NCBI GenBank assembly: GCA_028290925.1
Contig: JAQGIX010000075.1
Span: 1-18,448, forward strand
Direction: 5' to 3'
DNA from: Phenylobacterium sp.
Lineage (GTDB): Bacteria; Pseudomonadota; Alphaproteobacteria; Caulobacterales; Caulobacteraceae
DNA: 18,448 nucleotides
The position numbers and the translations under genes are program-made. The notes under the pieces were generated by a model. The model was given only the letters and a program-made list of their open reading frames with translations. It did no database searches and was not told the DNA's origin. Shown piece after piece: positions 1-8,378 of the stretch. Every line of letters begins with the position of its first letter. Position 1 is the first letter of the stretch.

Positions 1-684
1 CGCGCCGTCGAGCGGCTGTTCTGGATGGAGGAGCACGGCTTCTACGGCATCGCCCTCGATGGCGACGGCGAGCTTTGCCGGATCAAGGCCTCGAACCCGG
101 GCCACCTGCTGTTCTGCGGCCTGCCGAGCCCCGAGCGCGCCCGGCGGGTCGGCGAGGCGCTGCTGTCGCCGGACTTCGCCTCCGGCTGGGGCGTGCGGAC
201 GCTGGCCACCGGCCAGGTGCGCTACAACCCGATGTCCTACCACAACGGCTCGGTCTGGCCGCACGACACGGCGCTCTGCGCCATGGGGCTCTCGCGCTAC
301 GGCGAGCGGGAGGGCGTGGCGCGGCTCACCTCCGTGCTGTTCGAGACCGCCGCGGAGCTGGAGATGCGGCTGCCGGAGCTGTTCTGCGGCTTCCCGCGCG
401 CCGCCGGCGAGCCGCCGGTGGCCTATCCGGTCGCCTGCCTGCCGCAGGCCTGGGCGGCCGGCGCGCCGTTCATGATGCTGCAGGCCTGCCTGGGCCTGAC
501 GGTGGACGGCGAGGCAGGCGTCGTCGCGCTGAAGGACCCGCACCTGCCGCTCGGGATCGACCACTTCGCCATCCTCAAGCTGGCGCTGGGCGAGGAGACC
601 CTCGACCTGCATTTCGAGATCGAGCGCGAGGAGGTCGTCGTGCGCCACGCCGAGCGGCTGGGAAAGCGCGTGCGGCTGAGCTAG
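1..684 (+). CDS. Amylo-alpha-1,6-glucosidase (glycogen debranching-type), C-terminal part
   Basis: The reading frame is open from the first base, so the gene starts upstream and only its last 227 codons are visible. The stretch WGVRTLA...YNPMSYHNGSVWPHD (about residues 62-87 of the visible part) is the hallmark of the (alpha/alpha)6-barrel catalytic domain of amylo-alpha-1,6-glucosidases (PF06202 type), including the region that carries catalytic acidic residues in this clan. By family, such proteins hydrolyse alpha-1,6 branch points or related alpha-glucans in the cytoplasm; the exact substrate cannot be told from a fragment. The product ends RLGKRVRLS. Its TAG stop lies inside a CTAG shared with the convergent pyruvate kinase stop. 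The nearby GH15 enzyme and trehalose genes fit alpha-glucan/trehalose metabolism. Family is fairly sure, substrate unsure. Confidence 0.85.
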   Translation, partial: RAVERLFWMEEHGFYGIALDGDGELCRIKASNPGHLLFCGLPSPERARRVGEALLSPDFASGWGVRTLATGQVRYNPMSYHNGSVWPHDTALCAMGLSRYGEREGVARLTSVLFETAAELEMRLPELFCGFPRAAGEPPVAYPVACLPQAWAAGAPFMMLQACLGLTVDGEAGVVALKDPHLPLGIDHFAILKLALGEETLDLHFEIEREEVVVRHAERLGKRVRLS

Positions 685-2099
685 CGGCGCGGCGTATGGG
701 CCAGGCGCAGGATGTTGGCGGCGCCCGGCGAGCCGAGCGGCAGGCCGGCCAGGATCAGCACGCGGGCCCCCGGCGGGGCGAGGCCGGTGATCACCGCCTG
801 CTCCACGGCGATCCGGGCGAGGTCCTCGGGATCGTCGATCTCCGGGATCACCCGCGGCTCGACGCCCCAGGCGAGCGCCAGGCGCCGCGCGGTCGACAGG
901 TTCGGCGTCAGGGCGAGCGTCGGCTGCAGGGGCCGCTCGCGCGCCAGCCGCAGCGCCGTCTGGCCGGTGGTGGTGAAGGCCGCGATGCAGGCTGTGGACG
1001 CGCTTTCGGAGGCTTTGCGCGCGGCCGCCACCAGGGCGTCGGCGTCGGCGTCCTCCACGGGATATTCGGCGCGCATCAGCTCCGGCCAGCCGGGGTCCTG
1101 CTCCACGCGGGTGATGATGCGGTCCATCATGGCGACGGACTCGATGGGATAGTCGCCGACCGCGCTCTCGGCCGACAGCATCAGGGCGTCGGCGCCCTCG
1201 TAGACCGCCCCGGCCACATCGGAGGCCTCCGCCCGCGTCGGGGTCGGCGAATGGGTCATGGACTCCAGCATCTGGGTGGCCACGATCACCGGCAGGCCGC
1301 GCAGGCGCGCGGCGCGGACCAGCTTCTTCTGGAACACCGGGACCTCCTCGGGCGCCAGCTCTACGCCCAGGTCGCCGCGGGCCACCATGATCGCCTCGCA
1401 GAGGTCGAGGATCTCATCCAGCGCCTCCAGCGCCGCCGGCTTCTCGATCTTGGCCAGCACGCCGGCCCGGCCCTGCACCAGCTTGCGCAGCTCGGCCATG
1501 TCGGAGGCCCGCTGGACGAAGCTGAGCGCCACCCAGTCGACGCCTTCGTTGAGCGCGAAGGCCAGGTCCTCGCGGTCCTTCTCGGTGAGCGCCGGGATCG
1601 GGATCGACAGGTTCGGGAGGTTCAGCCCCGTATGGTCGGAGAGCTGCTCGCCCGCCTCGACGATAGTGTCGGCGAAGTCCGCGCCGTGGGCGATGACCCG
1701 CAGCTTCACCTTGCCGTCGTCCAGCAGGATGAAGGCGCCGGTGCGCAGGGCGGCGAACACTTCCGGATGCGGCACCCCCACCCGGGCCGCGTCGCCGGGC
1801 GTGCGGTTCAGGTCGAGGCGGAAGTCCTGGCCGGACTTGAGCCGCGCCACGCCGTCGGCGAACTCGCCGAGCCTGAGCTTGGGCCCCTGCAGGTCGGCCA
1901 GCACCGCCAGCGGGCGGTCGACGGCGCGCTCGGCGCTGCGCACCGCCTGGATGGTGCGGGCGTGGTCGGCCTGGCTGCCGTGGCTGAAGTTGACCCGGAA
2001 GACATCCACGCCGGCCTGCGCCAGCTCCCGCACGCGGGCGGGGTCTCGACTCGCCGGCCCGAGGGTCGCGACGATGCGGGCTCTACGGGCTCGGATCAT
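681..2099 (-). CDS. pyk: Pyruvate kinase
   Basis: Converts phosphoenolpyruvate and ADP to pyruvate and ATP, the last step of glycolysis/Entner-Doudoroff, in the cytosol. Counting from the ATG at 2099 (472 aa, normal for bacterial enzymes), it has VNFSHG (36-41, substrate-binding N-terminal strand), ADLQGPKLRLG (68-78), the signature AKIEK (216-220, catalytic K217 and metal-ligand E219) and ARGDLGVEL (240-248, metal-ligand D243), followed by the ATQMLESM region. An in-frame ATG at 2171 would add 24 residues, but they look non-coding (proline/glycine mix). The family start MIRARRARIVATLGPAS fits the 2099 ATG, which has a weak GGAAA upstream. It is divergent from the GH15 gene and convergent with the debranching enzyme. 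The C-terminal allosteric domain is complete. Confidence 0.95.
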   Translation of the reverse strand: MIRARRARIVATLGPASRDPARVRELAQAGVDVFRVNFSHGSQADHARTIQAVRSAERAVDRPLAVLADLQGPKLRLGEFADGVARLKSGQDFRLDLNRTPGDAARVGVPHPEVFAALRTGAFILLDDGKVKLRVIAHGADFADTIVEAGEQLSDHTGLNLPNLSIPIPALTEKDREDLAFALNEGVDWVALSFVQRASDMAELRKLVQGRAGVLAKIEKPAALEALDEILDLCEAIMVARGDLGVELAPEEVPVFQKKLVRAARLRGLPVIVATQMLESMTHSPTPTRAEASDVAGAVYEGADALMLSAESAVGDYPIESVAMMDRIITRVEQDPGWPELMRAEYPVEDADADALVAAARKASESASTACIAAFTTTGQTALRLARERPLQPTLALTPNLSTARRLALAWGVEPRVIPEIDDPEDLARIAVEQAVITGLAPPGARVLILAGLPLGSPGAANILRLAHTPRR

Positions 2100-2169
2100 C
2101 CGGCGTTTCCGTGTAAGGGATGGCTGGCCGCCGGGCAACGCATGAGCGTTCGGCCCGGCTTCCGGAGCC

Positions 2170-4176
2170 ATGCTTATCCATGGGCGTTACGCCCCCGTCG
2201 AGCGGAAAGCGGGGGCTCCGGAATATGTGCAACCAGCGAACGGTGGGCCCGAAGTCTTGACCCAGACCCTGGAGCTGTTTCCCATCGGCAACTGCTCGGC
2301 GAGCGCGTTGATCGATGAGGGCGGGCGCTACGTCTGGGCCTGCACGCCCCGGGTCGACGGCGACCCCTTCTTCTCAGGCCTGCTTGGCGCCCGCGATCCG
2401 GGCGGCGAGGCGGCCCAGGGCGTCTGGTCCGTGGACGTGGAGGACACCGCCGACATCCGCCAGTCCTACCTGCGCAACACCCCGATCCTCTCCACCGAGA
2501 TCGTCGATACGCACGGCGGGGCGATCGAGATCATCGACTTCTGCCCCAGGTACCGCCAGTTCGGCCGCGCCTACCGGCCGCTGGCCTTCATCCGGCTGAT
2601 CCGGCCGATCTCCGGGGCGCCACGCCTGCGGATCCGGGTGCGGCCCACCTTCAACTACGGGGAGCGGGCGACCACCACCACCGCCGGCTCCAACCACATC
2701 CGCTATGTGGGCGGCGAGACCACCATGCGGCTGACCACCGACGCCTCGGTGAGCCACATCCTCGAGGAACGGGCGTTCCGGCTGGAGGAGCCGATCGCCA
2801 TGTTCCTGGGCCCTGACGAGGGCTTCGATTCCGACATCTCCATCACCACCGAGCGCATGCTGCGCGAGACCGCCTTCTATTGGCGCAGCTGGGTGCGCAC
2901 CCTGTCGGTGCCCCTGGAGTGGCAGGAGGCGGTGATCCGCTCGGCCATCACGCTCAAGCTCTGCGCCTATGAGGAGACCGGCGCGATCGTCGCGGCGCTC
3001 ACCACCTCGATCCCCGAGCACCCGGCGCCGCCGGGCGAGCCCGGCCGCAACTGGGACTACCGCTACTGCTGGCTGCGCGACGCCTACTACGTGGTCCAGG
3101 CGCTGAACCGGCTGGGCGCGGCCGACATGCTGGAGAACTACCTGGGCTACCTGCGCAACCTGGTGGACCAGGCGAGCCGCGGCCACATGGCGGCGGTCTA
3201 CGGCCCGACCGCCGAGCCGCCGGGGACGGCGCCCGCCCGCCAGCCCACGCCGGGCCTCGGGCCGGCGGTGATCCACGATTCCAGCAAGGTGGGCCACGTC
3301 CAGCCGGTCTATGGCGTGGGCCTGGAGCCGGTGCTGACCGAATGGATCGCCCCCCACCTGCCCGGCTACCGCGGCATGGGGCCGGTGCGGATCGGCAACC
3401 AGGCGCACGAGCATCGCCAGCACGACGTCTATGGCCAGATCGTGCTCTCCACCGTCCAGGCGTTCTTCGACGAGCGGCTGTTCCGCCCGGCCACCGAGGA
3501 CGACTTCCACGCCCTGGAGCCGATCGGCGAGCGGGCCTTCGAGCTGCACGACAAGCCGGACGCCAGCCTGTGGGAATTCCGCGGCCGCGAGGCGGTGCAC
3601 ACCTATTCCTCGGTGATGTGCTGGGCGGCCTGCGACCGCCTGGGCAACGCCGCCGCCAAGCTCGGCCTCGCCGAGCGGGCGCACTACTGGAGCGATCGGG
3701 CCAAGCTGATCCGCCAGACCATCGAGATCCGCGCCTGGAACGAGCAGCTCGGCCGCTACGCCGCGACCTTCGAGGGCGACGAGCTGGACGCCTCGCTGCT
3801 TCAGATGATCGACGTGCGCTTCACCACGCCGGACGATCCGCGGATGAAGGCCACCATGGAGGCGGTGGAGAAGGGCCTGCGGCGCGGCCCCTTCATGCTG
3901 CGCTACGCCATCCCCGACGACTTCGGCACCCCCAAGACGGCGTTCAACTTCTGCACCTTCTGGCTGATCGAGGCCCTGCACCTCTCCGGCCGCTCCGAGG
4001 AGGCCCGCGAGCTGTTCGGCCAGATGCTGTCGCGGCGCACCAAGGCCGGCCTGCTCTCGGAGGACATCACCTTCGACGGCAAGGAGCTGTGGGGCAACTA
4101 CCCGCAGACCTACTCCCTGGTCGGCCTGATCAACTGCGCGACCCTGCTGTCGCGGCCCTGGTCCAGCGTCCGCTGA
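2170..4176 (+). CDS. Glycoside hydrolase family 15 protein (glucoamylase/trehalase-like)
   Basis: Proteins of this bacterial GH15 group hydrolyse terminal alpha-glucosidic bonds; some are trehalases, others glucoamylases, and the sequence does not decide which. Numbering from the ATG at 2170 (668 aa), the N-terminal beta-sandwich begins near LELFPIGNCSASALID (34-49). The (alpha/alpha)6 barrel contains GRNWDYRYCWLRDAYY (about 293-308), PVRIGNQAHEHRQHDVYG, WEFRG with probable general acid E469, and GLLSED with probable general base E631, then GNYPQTYSLVGLI. No signal peptide is seen, so it is probably cytosolic. The true start may be TTG at 2257 (MTQTLELF..., 639 aa) or GTG at 2227, since the first ~30 residues look unlike the family. 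A proline-rich segment at about residues 345-375 looks like an insertion. Synteny with otsBA and zwf favours a trehalose or alpha-glucan role. Confidence 0.9.
   Translation: MLIHGRYAPVERKAGAPEYVQPANGGPEVLTQTLELFPIGNCSASALIDEGGRYVWACTPRVDGDPFFSGLLGARDPGGEAAQGVWSVDVEDTADIRQSYLRNTPILSTEIVDTHGGAIEIIDFCPRYRQFGRAYRPLAFIRLIRPISGAPRLRIRVRPTFNYGERATTTTAGSNHIRYVGGETTMRLTTDASVSHILEERAFRLEEPIAMFLGPDEGFDSDISITTERMLRETAFYWRSWVRTLSVPLEWQEAVIRSAITLKLCAYEETGAIVAALTTSIPEHPAPPGEPGRNWDYRYCWLRDAYYVVQALNRLGAADMLENYLGYLRNLVDQASRGHMAAVYGPTAEPPGTAPARQPTPGLGPAVIHDSSKVGHVQPVYGVGLEPVLTEWIAPHLPGYRGMGPVRIGNQAHEHRQHDVYGQIVLSTVQAFFDERLFRPATEDDFHALEPIGERAFELHDKPDASLWEFRGREAVHTYSSVMCWAACDRLGNAAAKLGLAERAHYWSDRAKLIRQTIEIRAWNEQLGRYAATFEGDELDASLLQMIDVRFTTPDDPRMKATMEAVEKGLRRGPFMLRYAIPDDFGTPKTAFNFCTFWLIEALHLSGRSEEARELFGQMLSRRTKAGLLSEDITFDGKELWGNYPQTYSLVGLINCATLLSRPWSSVR
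2182..2194. promoter_or_regulatory. 13-bp perfect palindrome between pyk and the GH15 gene
   Basis: GGGCGT-T-ACGCCC has 6-bp arms around a single central T. It lies between the pyk ATG (2099) and the probable GH15 TTG start (2257), where divergent promoters should be. It could be an operator for a dimeric regulator. If translation really begins at the 2170 ATG it would instead lie inside the coding region. No regulator is recognised. Confidence 0.3.
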
Positions 4177-4186
4177 AATACCTGTT

Positions 4187-4229
4187 CCTCCCCCCACAGG
4201 GGGAGGTGGCCCAGAGGGCCGGAGGGGGG
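4187..4229 (+). repeat. Intergenic double-hairpin repeat, copy 1 (direct)
   Basis: It starts 10 nt after the GH15 stop codon. It has a perfect 8-bp hairpin (CCTCCCCC, loop CACA, GGGGGAGG; 4187-4206), then GGCCC-AGA-GGGCC (4208-4220), then a closing GGAGGGGGG. The order 'ctccccc/gggggag, small GC hairpin, gagggg' is that of short intergenic repeats scattered through many alphaproteobacterial genomes. There is no T-tract, so it is not a canonical intrinsic terminator, although the hairpins may protect the upstream mRNA 3' end. Confidence 0.7.
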
Positions 4230-4261
4230 CAGCCCACGGGCCCGGGAAGCCCTGCCCTTCA

Positions 4262-4302
4262 ACCCCTCAGTCGCTTCGCGACAGCTCCCCCTGGAGGGGA
4301 GC
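4262..4302 (-). repeat. Intergenic double-hairpin repeat, copy 2 (inverted)
   Basis: Read on the minus strand it has the same order as copy 1: stem GCTCCCC/GGGGAGC (4284-4302, 5-nt loop), then GTCGC-TTC-GCGAC (4270-4282), then a terminal GAGGGGT. It faces copy 1 across about 32 bp, giving a BIME-like inverted pair. Only the outer G/C-rich arms match copy 1; the inner hairpin sequence differs while remaining self-complementary, suggesting structure is conserved. Confidence 0.7.
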
Positions 4303-4341
4303 ATCCGGGAACCGGCGACCTGTCAGCCGGCTTCCCTTGCC

Positions 4342-4593
4342 ATGGCAGAGCACAGTCCCGCCGAGCTGAGGGCCGCGGCCGAGGCCGCCAACCGGCTGAT
4401 CGAGCGGATCGAGGAGATCATCGCCGATCACCTGAGGCCCGGCCGTGATCCCGACGAGGCGGCGGCCTTCTACGCCATCGTCGAGACCCTGGAGACCGCC
4501 CGCGAGATCAAGATCCTGCGGATGGCCCTGGACGACGACCCCGCCCGGTTTGGGGAGCCCACGCCCTACGCGGCCGGCGATCACACGGGATGA
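4342..4593 (+). CDS. Small hypothetical protein, helical, acidic
   Basis: I do not recognise a family. The 83-aa product is rich in Ala, Glu and Arg. Residues about 7-30 (AELRAAAEAANRLIERIEEIIADHL) and 38-62 look like two amphipathic helices, possibly a short helical hairpin or coiled coil, followed by a loose tail. No signal peptide or membrane segment is seen. The amino-acid pattern is more protein-like than the opposite-strand reading, which supports coding. No Shine-Dalgarno is visible before the ATG (upstream is CTTCCCTTGCC). It lies just after the repeat pair and is convergent with zwf, whose stop is 9 nt away. It may be translated from the GH15 transcript or an unseen promoter. Confidence 0.55.
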   Translation: MAEHSPAELRAAAEAANRLIERIEEIIADHLRPGRDPDEAAAFYAIVETLETAREIKILRMALDDDPARFGEPTPYAAGDHTG

Positions 4594-4602
4594 CGCGGTG
4601 AA

Positions 4603-6066
<1,464 letters not shown>

Positions 6067-6104
6067 CAACTCCATTCCTTCGCATTGAGGTTTAGGTCAC
6101 GTCG

Positions 6105-6133
6105 CATAGCGCGGACTCGGGCCGGAACGTCAA
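6105..6133 (-). promoter_or_regulatory. Candidate housekeeping-type promoter for zwf
   Basis: Read on the minus strand, TTGACG (6133-6128) is followed after 17 bp by GCTATG (6110-6105). This resembles a vegetative -35 and the GCTA-containing -10 of Caulobacter sigma-73 promoters. It would start transcription about 35-45 nt upstream of zwf. Its -35 box touches the candidate stress promoter that faces otsB. Inferred from motif only. Confidence 0.4.
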
Positions 6134-6149
6134 GGCCCCGCGGACAGTT
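6124..6149 (+). promoter_or_regulatory. Candidate EcfG (general stress sigma) promoter for otsB-otsA-ligD
   Basis: GGAAC (6124-6128), a 17-bp spacer, then AGTT (6146-6149). This matches the alphaproteobacterial general-stress consensus GGAAC-N16/17-CGTT at all positions except one base of the -10. The expected start site near 6156 gives a leader of roughly 60-65 nt before the otsB ATG. Trehalose synthesis genes are known targets of this sigma factor in several alphaproteobacteria. Not proven here. Confidence 0.45.
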
Positions 6150-6219
6150 CAGGCTTCTTCCGCCGAGCTTGGATCAAAGAGGTCGCAGGGGCGTTTCATC
6201 TCGGGTCCGGGGCGAGTTG

Positions 6220-6969
6220 ATGTCCATCGAAGAGCTCACCATTCCACTTCCCGCCCCGAAGCCGTTGTCGCTCCGGGAGTGCGCCCTGTTCCTCGACCTC
6301 GACGGAACGCTCGCGCCGATCGCGGCGCGGCCGCAGGACGTTCGCCCCGATCCGCGCCGCACCGACCTCCTGGAGCGCCTGTCCGAGGCCCTGGGCGGGC
6401 GCCTGGCCATCGTCACCGGCCGCACCCTCACCGACGCCGACCGCATCCTGGAGGGCCGGGTGACCGCGGTCGCCGCGGTCCATGGCCTGGTGTGGCGCGA
6501 TCCCGTGGGCGGGCTGCATCAGGTCGCGCCGCATCCGAGGCTGCACGAGGGGGCTGAGGCGTTCCGCGCCTTCGCCGTCCGCGATTCCGGCCTGCTGGTC
6601 GAGGAGAAGGGCCTGAGCGTGGCCCTGCACTTCCGCCTGGCCCGCCACTGCGCCGAGGCCGCGCGGGCCTGCGCGCGCCGGGTGGCCGCCGAAACCGGTC
6701 TCGTCCTGCAGGAAGGTGACATGGTCGAGGAGTTGCGCACGCCCGGTCCCACCAAGGCCGACAGCGTGCGCGCCTTCATGGCCGAGCCGCCGTTCCGCGG
6801 GGCCTCGCCGCTCTTCGTGGGCGACGATTGCACCGACGAGGACGGCTTCGCCGCGGCCCGCGAGCTGCACGGCGCCGGCATCCTGGTGGGCGCGCCCCGG
6901 GCCACCGGGGCGAAGTACCGCCTGGCCGACGTCGAGGCGGCGTTGGCCTGGCTGGAGGCCGCCCTTTGA
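6220..6969 (+). CDS. otsB: Trehalose-6-phosphate phosphatase
   Basis: Removes phosphate from trehalose 6-phosphate to give trehalose, the second step of the OtsAB pathway, in the cytosol. The 249-aa product has the HAD-superfamily motifs of this family: FLDLDGTLAPIA with nucleophile D26 and acid/base D28, VTGR at 65-68, the conserved VHGL region of the cap, and motif IV GDDCTDEDGF (about 201-210) with Mg-binding aspartates. Its length is typical for bacterial OtsB. The ATG at 6220 begins MSIEELTIP; only a weak GGGGCGAG precedes it. Its TGA stop overlaps the TTG start of otsA (TTGA), so the two are probably translationally coupled. It is the first gene of a rightward run with otsA and ligD. 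Confidence 0.95.
   Translation: MSIEELTIPLPAPKPLSLRECALFLDLDGTLAPIAARPQDVRPDPRRTDLLERLSEALGGRLAIVTGRTLTDADRILEGRVTAVAAVHGLVWRDPVGGLHQVAPHPRLHEGAEAFRAFAVRDSGLLVEEKGLSVALHFRLARHCAEAARACARRVAAETGLVLQEGDMVEELRTPGPTKADSVRAFMAEPPFRGASPLFVGDDCTDEDGFAAARELHGAGILVGAPRATGAKYRLADVEAALAWLEAAL
6954..6958 (+). promoter_or_regulatory. Shine-Dalgarno deciding the TTG start of otsA
   Basis: GGAGG ends 7 nt before TTG at 6966, inside the last codons of otsB. This, plus the family N-terminus xTRLIVVSNRV directly after, fixes the otsA start. Confidence 0.75.
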
Positions 6970-8366
6970 CCCGGCTGATCGTCGTCTCCAATCGCGTCAA
7001 CCCGCCCTCCGGCGCGGGCGAGGAGAGCGTCGGCGGCCTGGCCATGGCGCTGTCGGCGGCGCTGCGGGAATACTCCGGCCTGTGGTTCGGCTGGAGCGGC
7101 CAGTCGACGCCGACCTTCACCGGCCAGCTCTCCATGCAGAAGATCGAGGGCGTCACCGCCGCCACGGTCGACCTCGAGGAGAGCGACGTCGACGAGTACT
7201 ACAACGGCTACGCCAACAAGACCCTGTGGCCGCTATTTCACTACCGCACCGACCTGGTGGCCTATGACCGGGCCTACGGCGCGGGCTACCAGCGGGCCAA
7301 CCGCCGCTTCGCCGAGACGCTCAGGCCGCTGATCGAGCCCGGCGACCTGGTCTGGATCCACGACTACCACCTGATCCCGCTGGCCCGGGAGCTGCGCCGG
7401 CTCGGCCTGAAGAACCGCATGGGCTTCTTCCTGCACGTGCCCTGGCCCGCCTATCAGGTGTTCGTCACCCTGCCCGGCCACCGCCAGCTGGTGGAGGCGA
7501 TGTTCGACTACGACCTGATCGGCTTCCAGACCGAGGACTATCGCCAGGCCTTCGAGGAATACGTCCTGGCCGAGGCGGGCGGCGAGAAGGTCGCCGAGGA
7601 CGTGGTCCGCGCCTTCGGCCGCACGGTGCGCATCGGCGCCTATCCGATCGGCATCGACGCCAAGGACTTCGCCCGCCTGCTGAAGACCAATCGCGCCCGG
7701 CGCATGCGCGATTTGATGACCGCCTGCACGGTGTTTCGCCACCTGATCGTAGGCGTCGACCGGCTGGACTACTCCAAGGGGCTCGAAGAGCGGTTCATGG
7801 GCTTCGAGCGCTACCTGGCCGACAATCCCGACATGCGCCGCGAGGTGCTGATGCTGCAGATCGCCCCGGTGAGCCGCGAGAGCGTCGACGCCTACCAGGA
7901 GATCCGCGGTCGGCTGGACGCCATCTCCGGCCGCATCAACGGCGAGTTCGCCGACGTGGACTGGGCCCCGTTCCGCTATGTGAACAAGAACTACCGCCGC
8001 GACGAGCTGGCCGGCCTCTATGGCGCGGCCCGCGTCGGCCTGGTCACCCCGTTGCGGGACGGGATGAACCTGGTGGCCAAGGAATTCGTCGCCTCGCAGA
8101 ATCCGGAGGATCCCGGCGTGCTGATCCTCTCGCGCTTCGCCGGCGCCGCGCGGCAGATGAAGGAAGCCCTGCTGATCAATCCCAACAGTCCCGACGAGAT
8201 CGCCGACGCCATCGCCCGCGCCCTGGCGATGGACAAGCCGGAGCGGATCCGCCGCTGGCGCGCTTTGTTCGACAACGTCCAGCGCGAGGACGTGACGGCC
8301 TGGCGCGACGCCTTCGTGGCGGCCCTCAAAGGCGCCGAGGAGCGACGCACCGCGCTGGCCAGCTGA
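6966..8366 (+). CDS. otsA: Trehalose-6-phosphate synthase (GT20)
   Basis: Transfers glucose from a nucleotide sugar (UDP-glucose in the classical enzyme) to glucose 6-phosphate, giving trehalose 6-phosphate; its acceptor is also the Zwf substrate encoded next door. The 466-aa product starts at TTG (MTRLIVVSNRV). It shows VGGLA (acceptor loop), WIHDYHLIPLARELR, GFFLHVPWP, VDRLDYSKG with donor-phosphate-binding R266 and K271, and PLRDGMNLVAKEFVASQ near the C-terminus, all typical GT20 features at near-standard length. It overlaps otsB by 4 nt. The TGA stop is followed 12 nt later by the ligD TTG. No extra domain is present, so this is a stand-alone synthase rather than a TPS/TPP fusion. Confidence 0.96.
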   Translation: MTRLIVVSNRVNPPSGAGEESVGGLAMALSAALREYSGLWFGWSGQSTPTFTGQLSMQKIEGVTAATVDLEESDVDEYYNGYANKTLWPLFHYRTDLVAYDRAYGAGYQRANRRFAETLRPLIEPGDLVWIHDYHLIPLARELRRLGLKNRMGFFLHVPWPAYQVFVTLPGHRQLVEAMFDYDLIGFQTEDYRQAFEEYVLAEAGGEKVAEDVVRAFGRTVRIGAYPIGIDAKDFARLLKTNRARRMRDLMTACTVFRHLIVGVDRLDYSKGLEERFMGFERYLADNPDMRREVLMLQIAPVSRESVDAYQEIRGRLDAISGRINGEFADVDWAPFRYVNKNYRRDELAGLYGAARVGLVTPLRDGMNLVAKEFVASQNPEDPGVLILSRFAGAARQMKEALLINPNSPDEIADAIARALAMDKPERIRRWRALFDNVQREDVTAWRDAFVAALKGAEERRTALAS

Positions 8367-8370
8367 AGGA
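8366..8370 (+). promoter_or_regulatory. Shine-Dalgarno deciding the TTG start of ligD
   Basis: AAGGA begins on the last base of the otsA stop codon and lies 8 nt before TTG at 8379. It supports the TTG start and reinitiation from the otsA transcript. Confidence 0.7.
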
Positions 8371-8378
8371 GCCCGCGT

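Noticed and set aside
75..2318. Very long open frame on the plus strand across the debranching gene and antisense to pyk
   Set aside because: Gly/Arg/Ala-rich composition typical of the wrong frame in GC-rich DNA; pyk and the debranching enzyme explain the region.
2374..4197. 607-aa open frame antisense to the GH15 gene
   Set aside because: No recognisable domain, low-complexity His/Arg/Gly composition; mirror of a real GH15 gene.
4187..4302. Hairpins after the GH15 gene as intrinsic terminators
   Set aside because: Strong stems but no following T-tract on either strand; treated as repeats.
4267..4584. 105-aa minus-strand ORF opposite the small hypothetical gene
   Set aside because: Gly-rich, no helical pattern, no ribosome site; the plus-strand 83-aa reading is more protein-like.
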